Shown piece by piece: positions 1 through 6,378 of a DNA stretch of 10,561 nucleotides; positions within the stretch are counted from its first letter, which is position 1, and every line of letters starts with the position of its first letter. The position numbers and the translations under genes are program-made. The DNA lies in contig JBEKNT010000238.1 of assembly GCA_049522565.1 (NCBI GenBank), positions 1 to 10,561 of the forward strand, in the 5' to 3' direction. The notes under the pieces were generated by a model. The model was not told where the DNA came from. It was given only the letters and a program-made list of their open reading frames with translations, and did no database searches. Source of the DNA: JASHVB01 sp049522565. Its GTDB lineage: Bacteria > Pseudomonadota > Alphaproteobacteria > Acetobacterales > Acetobacteraceae.

Positions 1-27
1 GTACTTGCTCTCGGCGCGCTTGGTCAT
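1..27 (-). CDS. rpsD: 30S ribosomal protein S4, first 9 residues only
   Basis: The minus strand opens with ATG at 27 and reads MTKRAESKY to the window edge with no stop. This is the usual start of alphaproteobacterial ribosomal protein S4, where a form of M(T/S)KRxExKYK leads into the small-subunit rRNA-binding N-terminal region. Only nine codons are visible, so the identification rests on this short signature and on the strong sigma70 promoter upstream (156-185), which suits a ribosomal protein gene. S4 is a primary 16S rRNA binder that nucleates 30S assembly, and in other bacteria it also represses its own operon; whether that holds here cannot be seen. Confidence 0.72.
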
Positions 28-155
28 GGTTGCGCGTTGCCCTTTGCTTCTGGCGTTGTTGCACCGGTAGGCCATGCGGTGGGCTGCATGGCGGGCGCGG
101 GCCGAAACCAGGTTCCCCTGGTGACCCGTCCACGTTCCCGGCCGTGAAGGGCGGG

Positions 156-185
156 GCTATAGGGGGCGGCGGCGCAGCTTGTCAA
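156..185 (-). promoter_or_regulatory. sigma70-type promoter reading toward rpsD
   Basis: On the minus strand a perfect -35 hexamer TTGACA (185-180) is followed after 18 nt by TATAGC (161-156), a 4/6 match to the -10 consensus. Transcription would start near position 149, giving a leader of about 120 nt before the S4 start at 27. The -35 box covers the TTG at 179 that would otherwise be a possible start of the divergent small membrane gene, which favours the downstream ATG at 215 for that gene. The spacing is one more than the optimal 17 nt. Confidence 0.6.
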
Positions 186-214
186 ACCGGCGGCCGGCCC
201 GTAGCAGGCGTCGC

Positions 215-415
215 ATGGTCAACCGCTCCGACATCGTCTGGCTGGGTGTGGCTTCCGCGGTCTCCGGCTGCCTGATCGGTGGCATGATGCTGGGGATCGG
301 CCTGGACCTCATCGTCAACGGCCAGCCGCTCGGCTGGCTGATCATGCTGCCCGGGGCGCCGGTCTCCGCGCTTCCCGGCTGGGTGCTCGCGCGCCGGCTG
401 GCCAGGCAGCTCTGA
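215..415 (+). CDS. Small two-helix membrane protein, unknown function
   Basis: This 66-residue product has two hydrophobic stretches, about residues 7-29 (WLGVASAVSGCLIGGMMLGI core) and 37-57, separated by a short polar turn (VNGQPLG), and it ends in a basic tail RRLARQL. It is therefore probably an inner-membrane hairpin with the basic C-terminus in the cytoplasm. A longer reading from TTG at 179 adds 12 mostly arginine-rich residues, but that codon lies inside the -35 box of the divergent rpsD promoter, so ATG 215 is preferred. No clear ribosome-binding site is seen. The family is not recognised. The gene stands alone, divergent from rpsD and convergent with the protease gene at 579-1382. 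Confidence 0.55.
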   Translation: MVNRSDIVWLGVASAVSGCLIGGMMLGIGLDLIVNGQPLGWLIMLPGAPVSALPGWVLARRLARQL

Positions 416-578
416 AGCCTCGACCGCCGCCGCCGGCCGGGAGGGACCGGCAGCGTGAACCCTGCTCAGGCCAGCGGCGGCCACCAGGCCGTGCCGTGCG
501 CGAGCCGGCCTGGCGTGCCTGGCGGCGAGGCTTTCCCGGCAGCCTGCGAGCCTTCCCCCGCGGCTTGGTCGCGACGGC

Positions 579-1382
579 TTATTGTTGCTTGAGGCGCTCG
601 AACGTCTTGATCGCGAACGGCACCATGCCAGGCGCCTCCTGGTGCATCACGGCCCGCTGGTTGGGGTCGGTCGGCATAAACTCGGTCAACGCGATGGAGA
701 CCGCCATGCGCAGGCCGGTACGCGCACCGATGCACCCCAGGATTCGCACATTGTGCACGGCCCAACCCAGGGACGCCACATCGTCCCAGTAGTCGTGCCA
801 CATCTGCGGGCCCGTGCCGCGCGGGCAACGCATCTCGCCGCAATTGGGGTCGAAGATGAACATCGTGTTCGGCGTGGAATGCACGGCGATGGTATGGGAA
901 TCATCGTCGTCGGTCGATGTCTCATAGTCCAGGACATAGGAACCGCGCGGCAGGATATTGACGACGATGCTGGCGCGATCGCCGCTGGCGACGCGCGTGA
1001 TCGGGTCGGCGGCCAGGCCGCATTGCCTGGCGATGGTCTTTATCTGAGTGACGATCTGCGCATCCTTGTTCTGGCCCGCCAATTTTGCCTTCCGCTCCTC
1101 CGCCTCGCCGGCCAGTTGCAAGGCCACCGCCCGATCGGTCTGGCTCTCCAGCCACGCCATGCGGGCCAGCCCACCGGCACGGTTGCCGCCACGGTTGCGC
1201 CAGGCCAGGTACATCACCGACAGCGCCGCGCAGATGCCGAAGCTGTCCGGATCATCCACCTCCACATCCTCGAGGTAATCGTCGAAGTCGATGGCGTTCT
1301 GCTGCATATCCGTGGTCGATGTCGCCGGATTGCCACCCGGGCCTCCCCGGTTCCGGTACGGCTGTGTGCGATCGAAAGCCAT
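579..1382 (-). CDS. YopT/AvrPphB-like cysteine protease (peptidase C58-like)
   Basis: The 267-residue protein carries the layout of clan CA, family C58 proteases. A cysteine sits in GICAALSVMYLAW (Cys51), a histidine in DDSHTIAVH (His163), and an aspartate in MFIFDPNCGE (Asp178); the last resembles the FDPN-x-GE block that holds the catalytic Asp in YopT-type enzymes. The spacings Cys-His 112 and His-Asp 15 nearly equal those of AvrPphB (Cys98, His212, Asp227). Known members are secreted effectors that cut host proteins, such as YopT on Rho GTPases and AvrPphB on PBS1-type kinases, or are toxin domains. Residues 1-45 are glycine/asparagine-rich then acidic, with no Sec signal or membrane helix. 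An AGAGGAG ribosome-binding site (1389-1395) lies 6 nt before ATG 1382, and a -10-like CATAAT (1417-1412) has no -35 partner. Part of the gene (841-960) has only 65 G+C in 120 bases, below the neighbours, which suggests acquisition. The substrate and the secretion route are unknown. Confidence 0.72.
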   Translation of the reverse strand: MAFDRTQPYRNRGGPGGNPATSTTDMQQNAIDFDDYLEDVEVDDPDSFGICAALSVMYLAWRNRGGNRAGGLARMAWLESQTDRAVALQLAGEAEERKAKLAGQNKDAQIVTQIKTIARQCGLAADPITRVASGDRASIVVNILPRGSYVLDYETSTDDDDSHTIAVHSTPNTMFIFDPNCGEMRCPRGTGPQMWHDYWDDVASLGWAVHNVRILGCIGARTGLRMAVSIALTEFMPTDPNQRAVMHQEAPGMVPFAIKTFERLKQQ

Positions 1383-1597
1383 GCGTCGCTCCTCTGGCTG
1401 GCCGGAGCCGCATTATGTGACCGGCATCGAGCAACGCAGCGTGACCCCGACGTGATGCAAGCGGTTTTATTGCCGGTGATGACGCGATCCCGCGGAATCT
1501 GCCTGGCGCGATGGTGCGCGTTCAGCGCAGCGGTTCACCCATCCGGGTTCCCCGGCCGACCCACAAACCCGACCGCCGCGGGCCAGCCGTCCCCGGT

Positions 1598-2038
1598 TCA
1601 GGCCCGCACCCATTCCAGGAGCGCGTCGGGTTCGTGCTCCTCGTTGCGGCTGCCGTCGGTGCGTTCCACCACGCGGAAGCCGCGCGCGGCGTAGAAGCGC
1701 AGCGCCTGGGCGTTGCGCTGGAAGACCCACAACCGCAGCTTCGGGTGTTCGGCCATGGCCTGGGCGAGCAGTGCCGTGCCGCGGCCTTGCCCGTGGCAGT
1801 CTGGACGGATGTAGAGGTGGTCCACCCAACCGGGCCGCCAGGCGCAAAAGCCGTCGATGGCCGCCTCGCCCGCTATCCATACGGTGCAGCCAGGGAACAC
1901 GTGGTCGCGGAAGAACGCCAACTCTGCGGCCGGAGTGTGCAGGTCCGGCAGGTACGGCAGGCAGGCCGTGCGCACCACGCGGAACAGGCGGGCCACGGCC
2001 TCAACGTCCTGCGGCGTGGCCGGCCTGATGCCGGGCAT
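1598..2038 (-). CDS. GNAT family N-acetyltransferase
   Basis: This 146-residue single-domain protein transfers an acetyl group from acetyl-CoA to an amine. The acetyl-CoA pyrophosphate-binding motif A is RPDCHGQGRG (78-87), placed after the strand VDHLYI. The second core block NAQALRFYAARGF (109-121) is the usual N-x-x-A-x-x-FY-x-x-x-GF of motif B. The N-terminal IRPATPQDVEAV is the standard first strand and helix. Length is typical of RimI-like stand-alone GNATs. The acceptor cannot be read from the sequence. It begins 27 nt after the stop of the anion transporter on the same strand, so it may be cotranscribed with it, although its own ribosome-binding site is weak. A CCGGG-GAA-CCCGG hairpin (1543-1555) lies downstream without a T-run. 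Confidence 0.88.
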   Translation of the reverse strand: MPGIRPATPQDVEAVARLFRVVRTACLPYLPDLHTPAAELAFFRDHVFPGCTVWIAGEAAIDGFCAWRPGWVDHLYIRPDCHGQGRGTALLAQAMAEHPKLRLWVFQRNAQALRFYAARGFRVVERTDGSRNEEHEPDALLEWVRA

Positions 2039-2065
2039 GGCGTCCCCGTCTGGGCTGGTCCTGCC

Positions 2066-3574
2066 TCACTCTACCCAGAGCAACCAGGGGACGCCAACGG
2101 CGAGGAAGACCAGCAGGCTGATCGCGCCAAAGAGCGTGCCAAGCCGCCAGAAGTCCTTCGGCGGAAGGTAACCGCTGCCCGCGTAGATCGGTCCCGGGCC
2201 GGTGGCGAACGGCGTGATAATGCCCATGATGCCGATGGTCATGCTCAGGGCCAGCGCGGCCGCCAGCACGTTCATGCCGGGGATCGCCGCAGCGATGACC
2301 AGCATGGTCGGCAGCAGCGCCGTGGTATGCGCGGTCAGGCTGGCGAACAGGTAGTGCAGCAGGAAGAACGCCGCCACCAGCGCGATCAGCGCCGGCGCCG
2401 CCGACCAATGCGCGAGATACACACTGAGCAATCCGGCCAGCCACTTCACCATGCCCACCTGCGCCAGACCGCTCGCCAGGGTCACCAGCGTGCCGAACCA
2501 GATCAGCGTGTTCCAGGCCGGCTTGTTGGCGAGCAAGTCGTCCCAGGTCACGGTGCGGGTCACCACCAGGCCGCACACCACGAGTATGGCCGCCGTGGTC
2601 GCGTCCACCACCGAGCCGCCGAACACCCACATCGCCAGGGCGCAGAGCACGAGCCCGGCGAGCACCCATTCGCGGCGCGACATCTTCCCAAGGTTGTGCA
2701 GTTCCGCGCGGGCCCAGGCCGGCACTTCCGGGCTTTCCTTCAGCTCCGGCGGGTAGAGTTTGTAGACCAGCCAGGGGGTGGCAAACAGCAGGATGACGCC
2801 GACCGGCAGGAAGCCCCAAAACCAGCCGAGCCAACTGACCTGAAGATGCAGGGTGGTGCGGATCAGTTCCAGCGCCAGCAGGTTCGGCGCCACGCCGGTG
2901 AGGAACATCGAGCTGGTGACACAGGTCGTCGCCAGCGCGGTCCACATCAGGTAGCTGCCGATCCGTCGCGACGATGGGTCGTTCGGCAGCGAGTTGTAGA
3001 TGGCCGGTATTTGCTTGATCACCGGGAACACGGTGCCGCCGCTGCGCGCCGTGTTGGACGGGGTGAACGGGGCCAACACCGCGTCGGACAGCGCCACCGC
3101 ATAGCCGAGCGACAGGGTGCGGCCGCCCAGCCAGGACACCAGCAGCAGCGAAATGCGCCGTCCCAGGCCGGTCTTTTCGTAGCCCAGGGAAAAGATGAAG
3201 GCGGCAAAGATCAGCCAGACGGTGGAGTTGGCGAAACCGGACAGCGCCCAGTTCACTGCCGCGCCGGTCAGGTTGAAGTCTGGCTTGGCGACCTGCGCAG
3301 GAGCGAACAGCACGAAGCGTGCCAGCGCCGCGGCGATGGCGACACCGCACAGGCCGACCGCGGCGGCGGGGATCGGCTCGACCACCAGGCCGGTGATCAC
3401 TGCCGCGAAGATCGCGAAGTAGTACCACGCGTATTGCGGCAGGCCGGGGGGCGGCGGCGCCAGGGCGATCGCCGCGCCGACCAGCAGCGGCAACAGCATG
3501 ATAGCGTAGTGCCAGACGGGTTTGTGGGCGGGCTTCGGCTCGAACAGTGCCGGAGCCAGTTGGGTGGCGCTCAT
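2066..3574 (-). CDS. DASS/CitT-type di- or tricarboxylate anion transporter
   Basis: This 502-residue polytopic membrane protein belongs to the divalent anion:Na+ symporter (DASS) family, in the branch with E. coli CitT and TtdT and the plant plastid 2-oxoglutarate/malate translocators. The two substrate- and Na+-site hairpin motifs are present: SNTARSGGTVFP (from residue 173) and SLTAHTTALLP (from residue 412), which are the SNT-type repeats. About a dozen hydrophobic segments run through the protein after a short cytoplasmic N-terminus, and the length is normal. ATG 3574 is preceded by a strong AGGAGGT (3585-3579). Likely substrates are C4-C6 carboxylates such as malate, succinate, 2-oxoglutarate, citrate or tartrate, by exchange or symport; the exact one is not decidable. 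A perfect FNR-type box lies about 77 nt upstream, implying control by oxygen. The GNAT gene follows after 27 nt. Confidence 0.92.
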   Translation of the reverse strand: MSATQLAPALFEPKPAHKPVWHYAIMLLPLLVGAAIALAPPPPGLPQYAWYYFAIFAAVITGLVVEPIPAAAVGLCGVAIAAALARFVLFAPAQVAKPDFNLTGAAVNWALSGFANSTVWLIFAAFIFSLGYEKTGLGRRISLLLVSWLGGRTLSLGYAVALSDAVLAPFTPSNTARSGGTVFPVIKQIPAIYNSLPNDPSSRRIGSYLMWTALATTCVTSSMFLTGVAPNLLALELIRTTLHLQVSWLGWFWGFLPVGVILLFATPWLVYKLYPPELKESPEVPAWARAELHNLGKMSRREWVLAGLVLCALAMWVFGGSVVDATTAAILVVCGLVVTRTVTWDDLLANKPAWNTLIWFGTLVTLASGLAQVGMVKWLAGLLSVYLAHWSAAPALIALVAAFFLLHYLFASLTAHTTALLPTMLVIAAAIPGMNVLAAALALSMTIGIMGIITPFATGPGPIYAGSGYLPPKDFWRLGTLFGAISLLVFLAVGVPWLLWVE

Positions 3575-3644
3575 GGCGACCTCCTGCCGGCGCCGATGGA
3601 GGTGGCGCCGGGTGGCAGCCTAGGCGCGGTTGGCGGCTTCCGCC

Positions 3645-3658
3645 TTGATCCGGATCAA
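3645..3658 (-). promoter_or_regulatory. FNR/FixK-type box upstream of the anion transporter
   Basis: TTGATCCGGATCAA is a perfect 14-bp palindrome and matches every fixed position of the FNR consensus TTGAT-N4-ATCAA used by FNR, FnrL, Anr and (closely) FixK regulators. Its centre is about 77 nt before the transporter ATG. A class II position, 41.5 nt from the transcription start, would put the start near 3610; a weak -10-like TAGGCT lies at 3622-3617, which agrees. The box overlaps the TGA stop (3657-3655) of the upstream RNase H-like gene, so it serves the transporter and not that gene. Activation under low oxygen is an inference from the site. Confidence 0.6.
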
Positions 3659-4152
3659 ACGGGCGGTGCCGGCGCGCCTTTGTTGCGCGGCCCGAGCACG
3701 GCGGTGCGGGCGGCACGCATCAGACGGCGGCATTCTCCGTCGCACCAGGTGTTGACCGCGTTCCGCGGCGTCACGGTGCCCTGGTGGCCACCGACATGGC
3801 GGAATTCCACCACGATGCCTGACGCGGAGACTTTGTCACGATAGGCGGCGACCACCGGCTCATATTGCCTTATCGCCTGGGCACGCCGGAGCAGACCGGT
3901 CAGCGCCTGGATCGCCGCCAGGCAGTCGGTCTGCGCGATGATCTTCGATGCCGCCGGCGGGCGCATGGCGGCGATGGCCAGATGGATGCCGTTCACCAGG
4001 GCCATGGTCTCGGCGAGCGACGAGTTCGGCACCGGCTGCTTCAGCACGCCGGAATGGCGCACCGTGCGGCCATCGGCCTTGGCCCACGCCGCATAGGCGG
4101 CGACGCGGGAGCGGCTGCAATAGGAGGCGTCGGTGAACAGCGTGATCAGCAT
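3655..4152 (-). CDS. RNase H-fold nuclease, RNase HI-like
   Basis: From ATG 4152 the product is 165 residues and begins MLITLFTDAS, the usual first strand of RNase H. All catalytic residues of E. coli RNase HI (Asp10, Glu48, Asp70, His124, Asp134) have counterparts: Asp8 (FTDAS), Glu48 (SLAETMAL), Asp76 (QTDCLAAI), His123 (VGGHQGT) and Asp138 (WCDGECR). It should hydrolyse RNA in RNA/DNA hybrids or a related nucleic acid using two metal ions. It lacks the usual RNase HI middle sequence around the basic handle, so it is a divergent member and not clearly the housekeeping rnhA. A TTG at 4254 would add 34 residues rich in arginine and proline but gives no better start; neither start has a clear ribosome-binding site. 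It is divergent from higBA and followed by the transporter. Confidence 0.75.
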   Translation of the reverse strand: MLITLFTDASYCSRSRVAAYAAWAKADGRTVRHSGVLKQPVPNSSLAETMALVNGIHLAIAAMRPPAASKIIAQTDCLAAIQALTGLLRRAQAIRQYEPVVAAYRDKVSASGIVVEFRHVGGHQGTVTPRNAVNTWCDGECRRLMRAARTAVLGPRNKGAPAPPV

Positions 4153-4296
4153 GCGGGGCGGGATGCGTCTGCCGTGCGGTTTCGCCGGCCGAATCGGGTT
4201 GGCCAGCGGGCGCGAAGCATGCCGGCGGCGGCGTGCCGGTGCCAGCCAAATCAACCGCTCATCAAACGGTCATCGGCAAGCCTGAAAATGCCCGGA

Positions 4297-4309
4297 CCGG
4301 CATCGCCGG
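4297..4309. promoter_or_regulatory. Inverted repeat before higB, possible operator
   Basis: CCGGC-ATC-GCCGG is a perfect inverted repeat with 5-nt arms and a 3-nt centre, ending 8 nt before the higB ribosome-binding site. HigA-type antitoxins bind short palindromes near the toxin-gene start to repress their own operon, so position and symmetry fit. The sequence is GC-rich like the genome and could be chance. A second, looser pair ACCG-N8-CGGT lies about 40 nt upstream. Confidence 0.25.
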
Positions 4310-4328
4310 CCTATTGCAGAGGTGGTAT

Positions 4329-4658
4329 ATGCAACCGACTGCATGGACCGTCGTATTCGTCGACGAGGCGGTGCAGCAGGCACGTGACGCGCTGCCCATC
4401 GACACCCGCGCCGGCTTCGAGCGAATCGTGAATCTGACCCAATCCCAGTTGGAGCGAATGCGGGAACCTTACGTCAGGTATCTCGAAGGCCCGATCTGGG
4501 AGATGCGTCTGAAGGGACGCGACGGGATCGCTCGTGCTGCCTACGTGACTGCAAGCGGGCGGCGGGTTGTGGTGGTGCATGTCTTTGGCAAGAAGACGCA
4601 GAGAACACCTCGGCGCGAAATCGAAGCGGCCTTGCGCAAGCCTCAGGAGGTCGGATGA
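4329..4658 (+). CDS. higB: HigB-like toxin, RelE/ParE superfamily, Gp49-like
   Basis: From ATG 4329 the product is 109 residues, the usual size for the phage Gp49-like HigB family. It shows the family order: an N-terminal WTVVFVDEA strand, a helical pair, LEGPIWEMR (52-60), GIARAAY (66-72) and the C-terminal HVFGKKTQRTPRREI (84-98), which carries the conserved basic cluster. HigB toxins bind the ribosome and cut mRNA during translation. The ATG has an AGAGGTGG ribosome-binding site at 4318-4325; a longer reading from ATG 4233 runs through sequence without family features. The gene overlaps the antitoxin by ATGA, and toxin-first order is typical of the Hig type. Activity is inferred from the family. 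Confidence 0.88.
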   Translation: MQPTAWTVVFVDEAVQQARDALPIDTRAGFERIVNLTQSQLERMREPYVRYLEGPIWEMRLKGRDGIARAAYVTASGRRVVVVHVFGKKTQRTPRREIEAALRKPQEVG

Positions 4659-4969
4659 CCCGCAAGTTCATTCCCGTCGCGGAAAGCTTCCGGGAATGGC
4701 ACAAGGACCCGGAGTTCCGGGCCGCCTATGACGCCCTGGAGGACGAGTTCGCCCTGGCCGCGGCCTTGATCAAGGCGCGCGGCGACGCGGACATGACGCA
4801 GGAACAGGTTGCCGCGGCGATGCGCACCACGCAGGCAGTCGTCGCTCGGCTGGAAGGTGGCCGCATTCGGCCCACGACGCGCACGCTGGAGCGGTTCGCC
4901 AAGGCGACCGGCACCAAGCTGCGGATCAGCTTCGAGCCGGTGAAGCCGCGGCGGCGCGCAAGGCGGTGA
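4655..4969 (+). CDS. higA: HigA-like antitoxin, XRE helix-turn-helix
   Basis: This 104-residue protein has an N-terminal part (1-45) likely used for toxin binding and a Cro/C1-type helix-turn-helix at about 48-88, MTQEQVAAAMRTTQAVVARL followed by EGGRIRPTTRTLERFAKATG. Its start ATG overlaps the toxin stop as ATGA, and a strong AGGAGGT (4645-4651) sits inside the end of the toxin gene, so the two are translationally coupled. The C-terminal tail KPRRRARR is very basic. The protein should neutralise HigB and, with it, repress the operon. It ends 16 nt before the stop of the convergent UPF0158-like gene. Confidence 0.9.
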   Translation: MTRKFIPVAESFREWHKDPEFRAAYDALEDEFALAAALIKARGDADMTQEQVAAAMRTTQAVVARLEGGRIRPTTRTLERFAKATGTKLRISFEPVKPRRRARR

Positions 4970-4985
4970 GCGATCGGCCGCTCAT

Positions 4986-5465
4986 TCAGACACCGCCGGC
5001 CGGCGGTTCATCGACGAGCTGAATGCCGTTTTCTTCGCACCATGCGAGCAAGGCCTGCTGGGTTGCGCGATTTTCGAACTCGTACCACCGTTCCAGCATG
5101 TGACGCCGCTGCAGCAGACCCTTGAAACGGGCATACGCCCCGCGTCGTCGAAAGAAATCAGCGACGGTGTCGTAGTCGCGCGGCATCTCCTGGCCGACGA
5201 AGCGCAGCACGAGGCGGCGGCCAAGCTGCAGGTCGTTCTTGTGCGGCACGGCAATGGAACCGTCGGCGTCGTCATCACCATCGTCGGCGTCAGGACCGTC
5301 TGGATCCTCGTCGTCCGCCATGCCCAATGACGCCGAATGCCAGTGTATCTTTCCAGTCGCGACGGAGATCGACGCGGTGTTGTCCGAGGGTGCGCCCGAA
5401 CTCACGAACTCGAAGGCCCACTCCAGGTCATCACGTTTGACGGCGACGGTCTTGGCTGGGGTCAT
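4986..5465 (-). CDS. UPF0158-like conserved protein of unknown function
   Basis: The 159-residue protein fits the UPF0158 type: an N-terminal region naming a small helical domain (KRDDLEWAFEFVS), a 'T-G-K-I-H-W' strand (37-42), then VPHKNDLQLGRRLVLRF (73-89), DFFRRRGAYARFKGLL (103-118) and a C-terminal RWYEFENRA...WCEENGI (126-148). The function of the family is not known. Between residues 51 and 68 lies a very acidic linker with 11 Asp and 1 Glu in 18 positions. It starts 15 nt after the ygfZ stop on the same strand, so the two are probably cotranscribed. Its ribosome-binding site is weak. The last codons contain a perfect 16-bp GC palindrome (4992-5007). Confidence 0.75.
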   Translation of the reverse strand: MTPAKTVAVKRDDLEWAFEFVSSGAPSDNTASISVATGKIHWHSASLGMADDEDPDGPDADDGDDDADGSIAVPHKNDLQLGRRLVLRFVGQEMPRDYDTVADFFRRRGAYARFKGLLQRRHMLERWYEFENRATQQALLAWCEENGIQLVDEPPAGGV

Positions 5466-5480
5466 CTGCCGGGTCCCGGT

Positions 5481-6296
5481 TCATTCCACCTTTTCGGGCA
5501 GCCGCATCCAGCCGGGCACGCGGGCGGTCAGCCGCGCCTCGCCGCACGCCAGCGTTGACCCCAAGGCATCGAGCCGCAGCACTGCCAGCCCCATGCCGTC
5601 ACGGCGAGAGCGCATCGTGCCGACCTCGGTACCGTCGCGCAGCACCGGCGCGCCGGGCTCGGGCAATGGTCCGTCCACCGCCACCGGCACCAGGCGGCGC
5701 TTGACCAGGCCGCGGTACTTGGTGCGCGCGGTCAGCTCCTGGCCCATGTAGCAGCCCTTGCTCCAGGACACGCCGTGCAGTTCGTCGAACCCGGCCTCCA
5801 GCAGCACGGTCTTGTCCACCTCCAGGTCGCGCGTTCCGTCGGGCAGGCCGAGCATCAGGCGGTGCTGGTCGAAGTCATCCTCGCTGGCAGTTGCGGGCAG
5901 TGGCGTGGCGGCGATCACGCGCCAGCCGGCTTCGGGCAGGCGCGGATCGGGGGCGGCGATTGCCGCGCCCGCCGGGGCCGCATCCCACGCGACATACACA
6001 AGCAGTTCCGCCGCCGCGCGGATCGTCACGTTCGAACGCAGGCGGAAGCGGGTCAGGCGCTGCACCAGCGTCGGCACCTGGGCACGTTCCGCGTCCAGCA
6101 ACAGGCGGTCGCCGTCCGCGAGGATGAAGAAGTCGGCCAGGTACTTGCCTTGCGGGGTCAGCAGCGCGGCCCACACCGCGCGCCCGGGCACGACCTCGGC
6201 CACGTCGTTGCTCACCAGCCCTTGCAGGAAGGCGACGCGGTCCGGCCCGCCGAGCTCGATCACCGCCCGTCCGGGCAACGCTGCCAGTTGTGTCAT
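5481..6296 (-). CDS. ygfZ: Folate-binding protein YgfZ, Fe-S cluster maintenance
   Basis: This 271-residue protein is a YgfZ/Caf17 (IBA57-related) member. The family signature K-G-C-Y-x-G-Q-E is present as KGCYMGQE (180-187), with Cys182 as the conserved cysteine, followed by LTARTKYRG. The N-terminal VAFLQGLVSNDV (21-32) is the usual start of the aminomethyltransferase-like fold that binds tetrahydrofolate. In E. coli, YgfZ supports the activity or repair of some [4Fe-4S] enzymes, including the tRNA thiotransferase MiaB; that role is inferred here. Start ATG 6296 gives the expected N-terminus although no strong ribosome-binding site precedes it. It is divergent from the glycosyltransferase and followed by the UPF0158-like gene. 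Confidence 0.92.
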   Translation of the reverse strand: MTQLAALPGRAVIELGGPDRVAFLQGLVSNDVAEVVPGRAVWAALLTPQGKYLADFFILADGDRLLLDAERAQVPTLVQRLTRFRLRSNVTIRAAAELLVYVAWDAAPAGAAIAAPDPRLPEAGWRVIAATPLPATASEDDFDQHRLMLGLPDGTRDLEVDKTVLLEAGFDELHGVSWSKGCYMGQELTARTKYRGLVKRRLVPVAVDGPLPEPGAPVLRDGTEVGTMRSRRDGMGLAVLRLDALGSTLACGEARLTARVPGWMRLPEKVE

Positions 6297-6345
6297 GACG
6301 GGAGAAATTGGGCGTTGGCGCCGTCATGGGCAAGCCCGCGCGACG

Positions 6346-6372
6346 ACCTCTCCCGCCGCAGGCGGGAGAGGT
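6346..6372 (+). repeat. Perfect 12-bp-arm hairpin in the ygfZ/glycosyltransferase gap
   Basis: ACCTCTCCCGCC (6346-6357), loop GCA, GGCGGGAGAGGT (6361-6372) is a perfect inverted repeat. Motifs of the type CCTCTCCCGC...GCGGGAGAGG occur as scattered intergenic palindromes in many GC-rich proteobacteria, so it may be a repeat copy. It is followed on the plus strand only by TTACT, so it is a poor intrinsic terminator. Its 3' arm holds the GGGAGAGG that could act as a ribosome-binding site for the leader ORF at 6379, so the RNA hairpin would hide that site. Confidence 0.6.
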
Positions 6373-6378
6373 TTACTC

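Noticed and set aside
416..578. Gap between the small membrane gene and the protease gene, checked for terminators and small genes
   Set aside because: Only a weak GCCGG-N10-CCGGC pair (432-451) without a T-run was seen; no coding frame with real composition.
1412..1417. CATAAT -10-like hexamer before the protease gene (minus strand)
   Set aside because: Five of six bases match but no -35 element lies at a normal distance, so a promoter call is not supported.
582..1694. Open plus-strand frame of 370 codons over the protease gene
   Set aside because: Antisense shadow; no motif, whereas the minus strand has a catalytic triad and a good ribosome-binding site.
1511..3844. Open plus-strand frame of 777 codons
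   Set aside because: It is antisense to the GNAT and anion transporter genes, is rich in Arg, Gly, His and Gln without any domain, and comes from the GC-biased third positions of the real genes.
4992..5007. Perfect 16-bp palindrome ACCGCCGGCCGGCGGT near the convergent stops of higA and the UPF0158-like gene
   Set aside because: It has no loop and no T-run, lies within the coding end (PPAGG) and is easily produced by GC-rich codons; not a convincing terminator.
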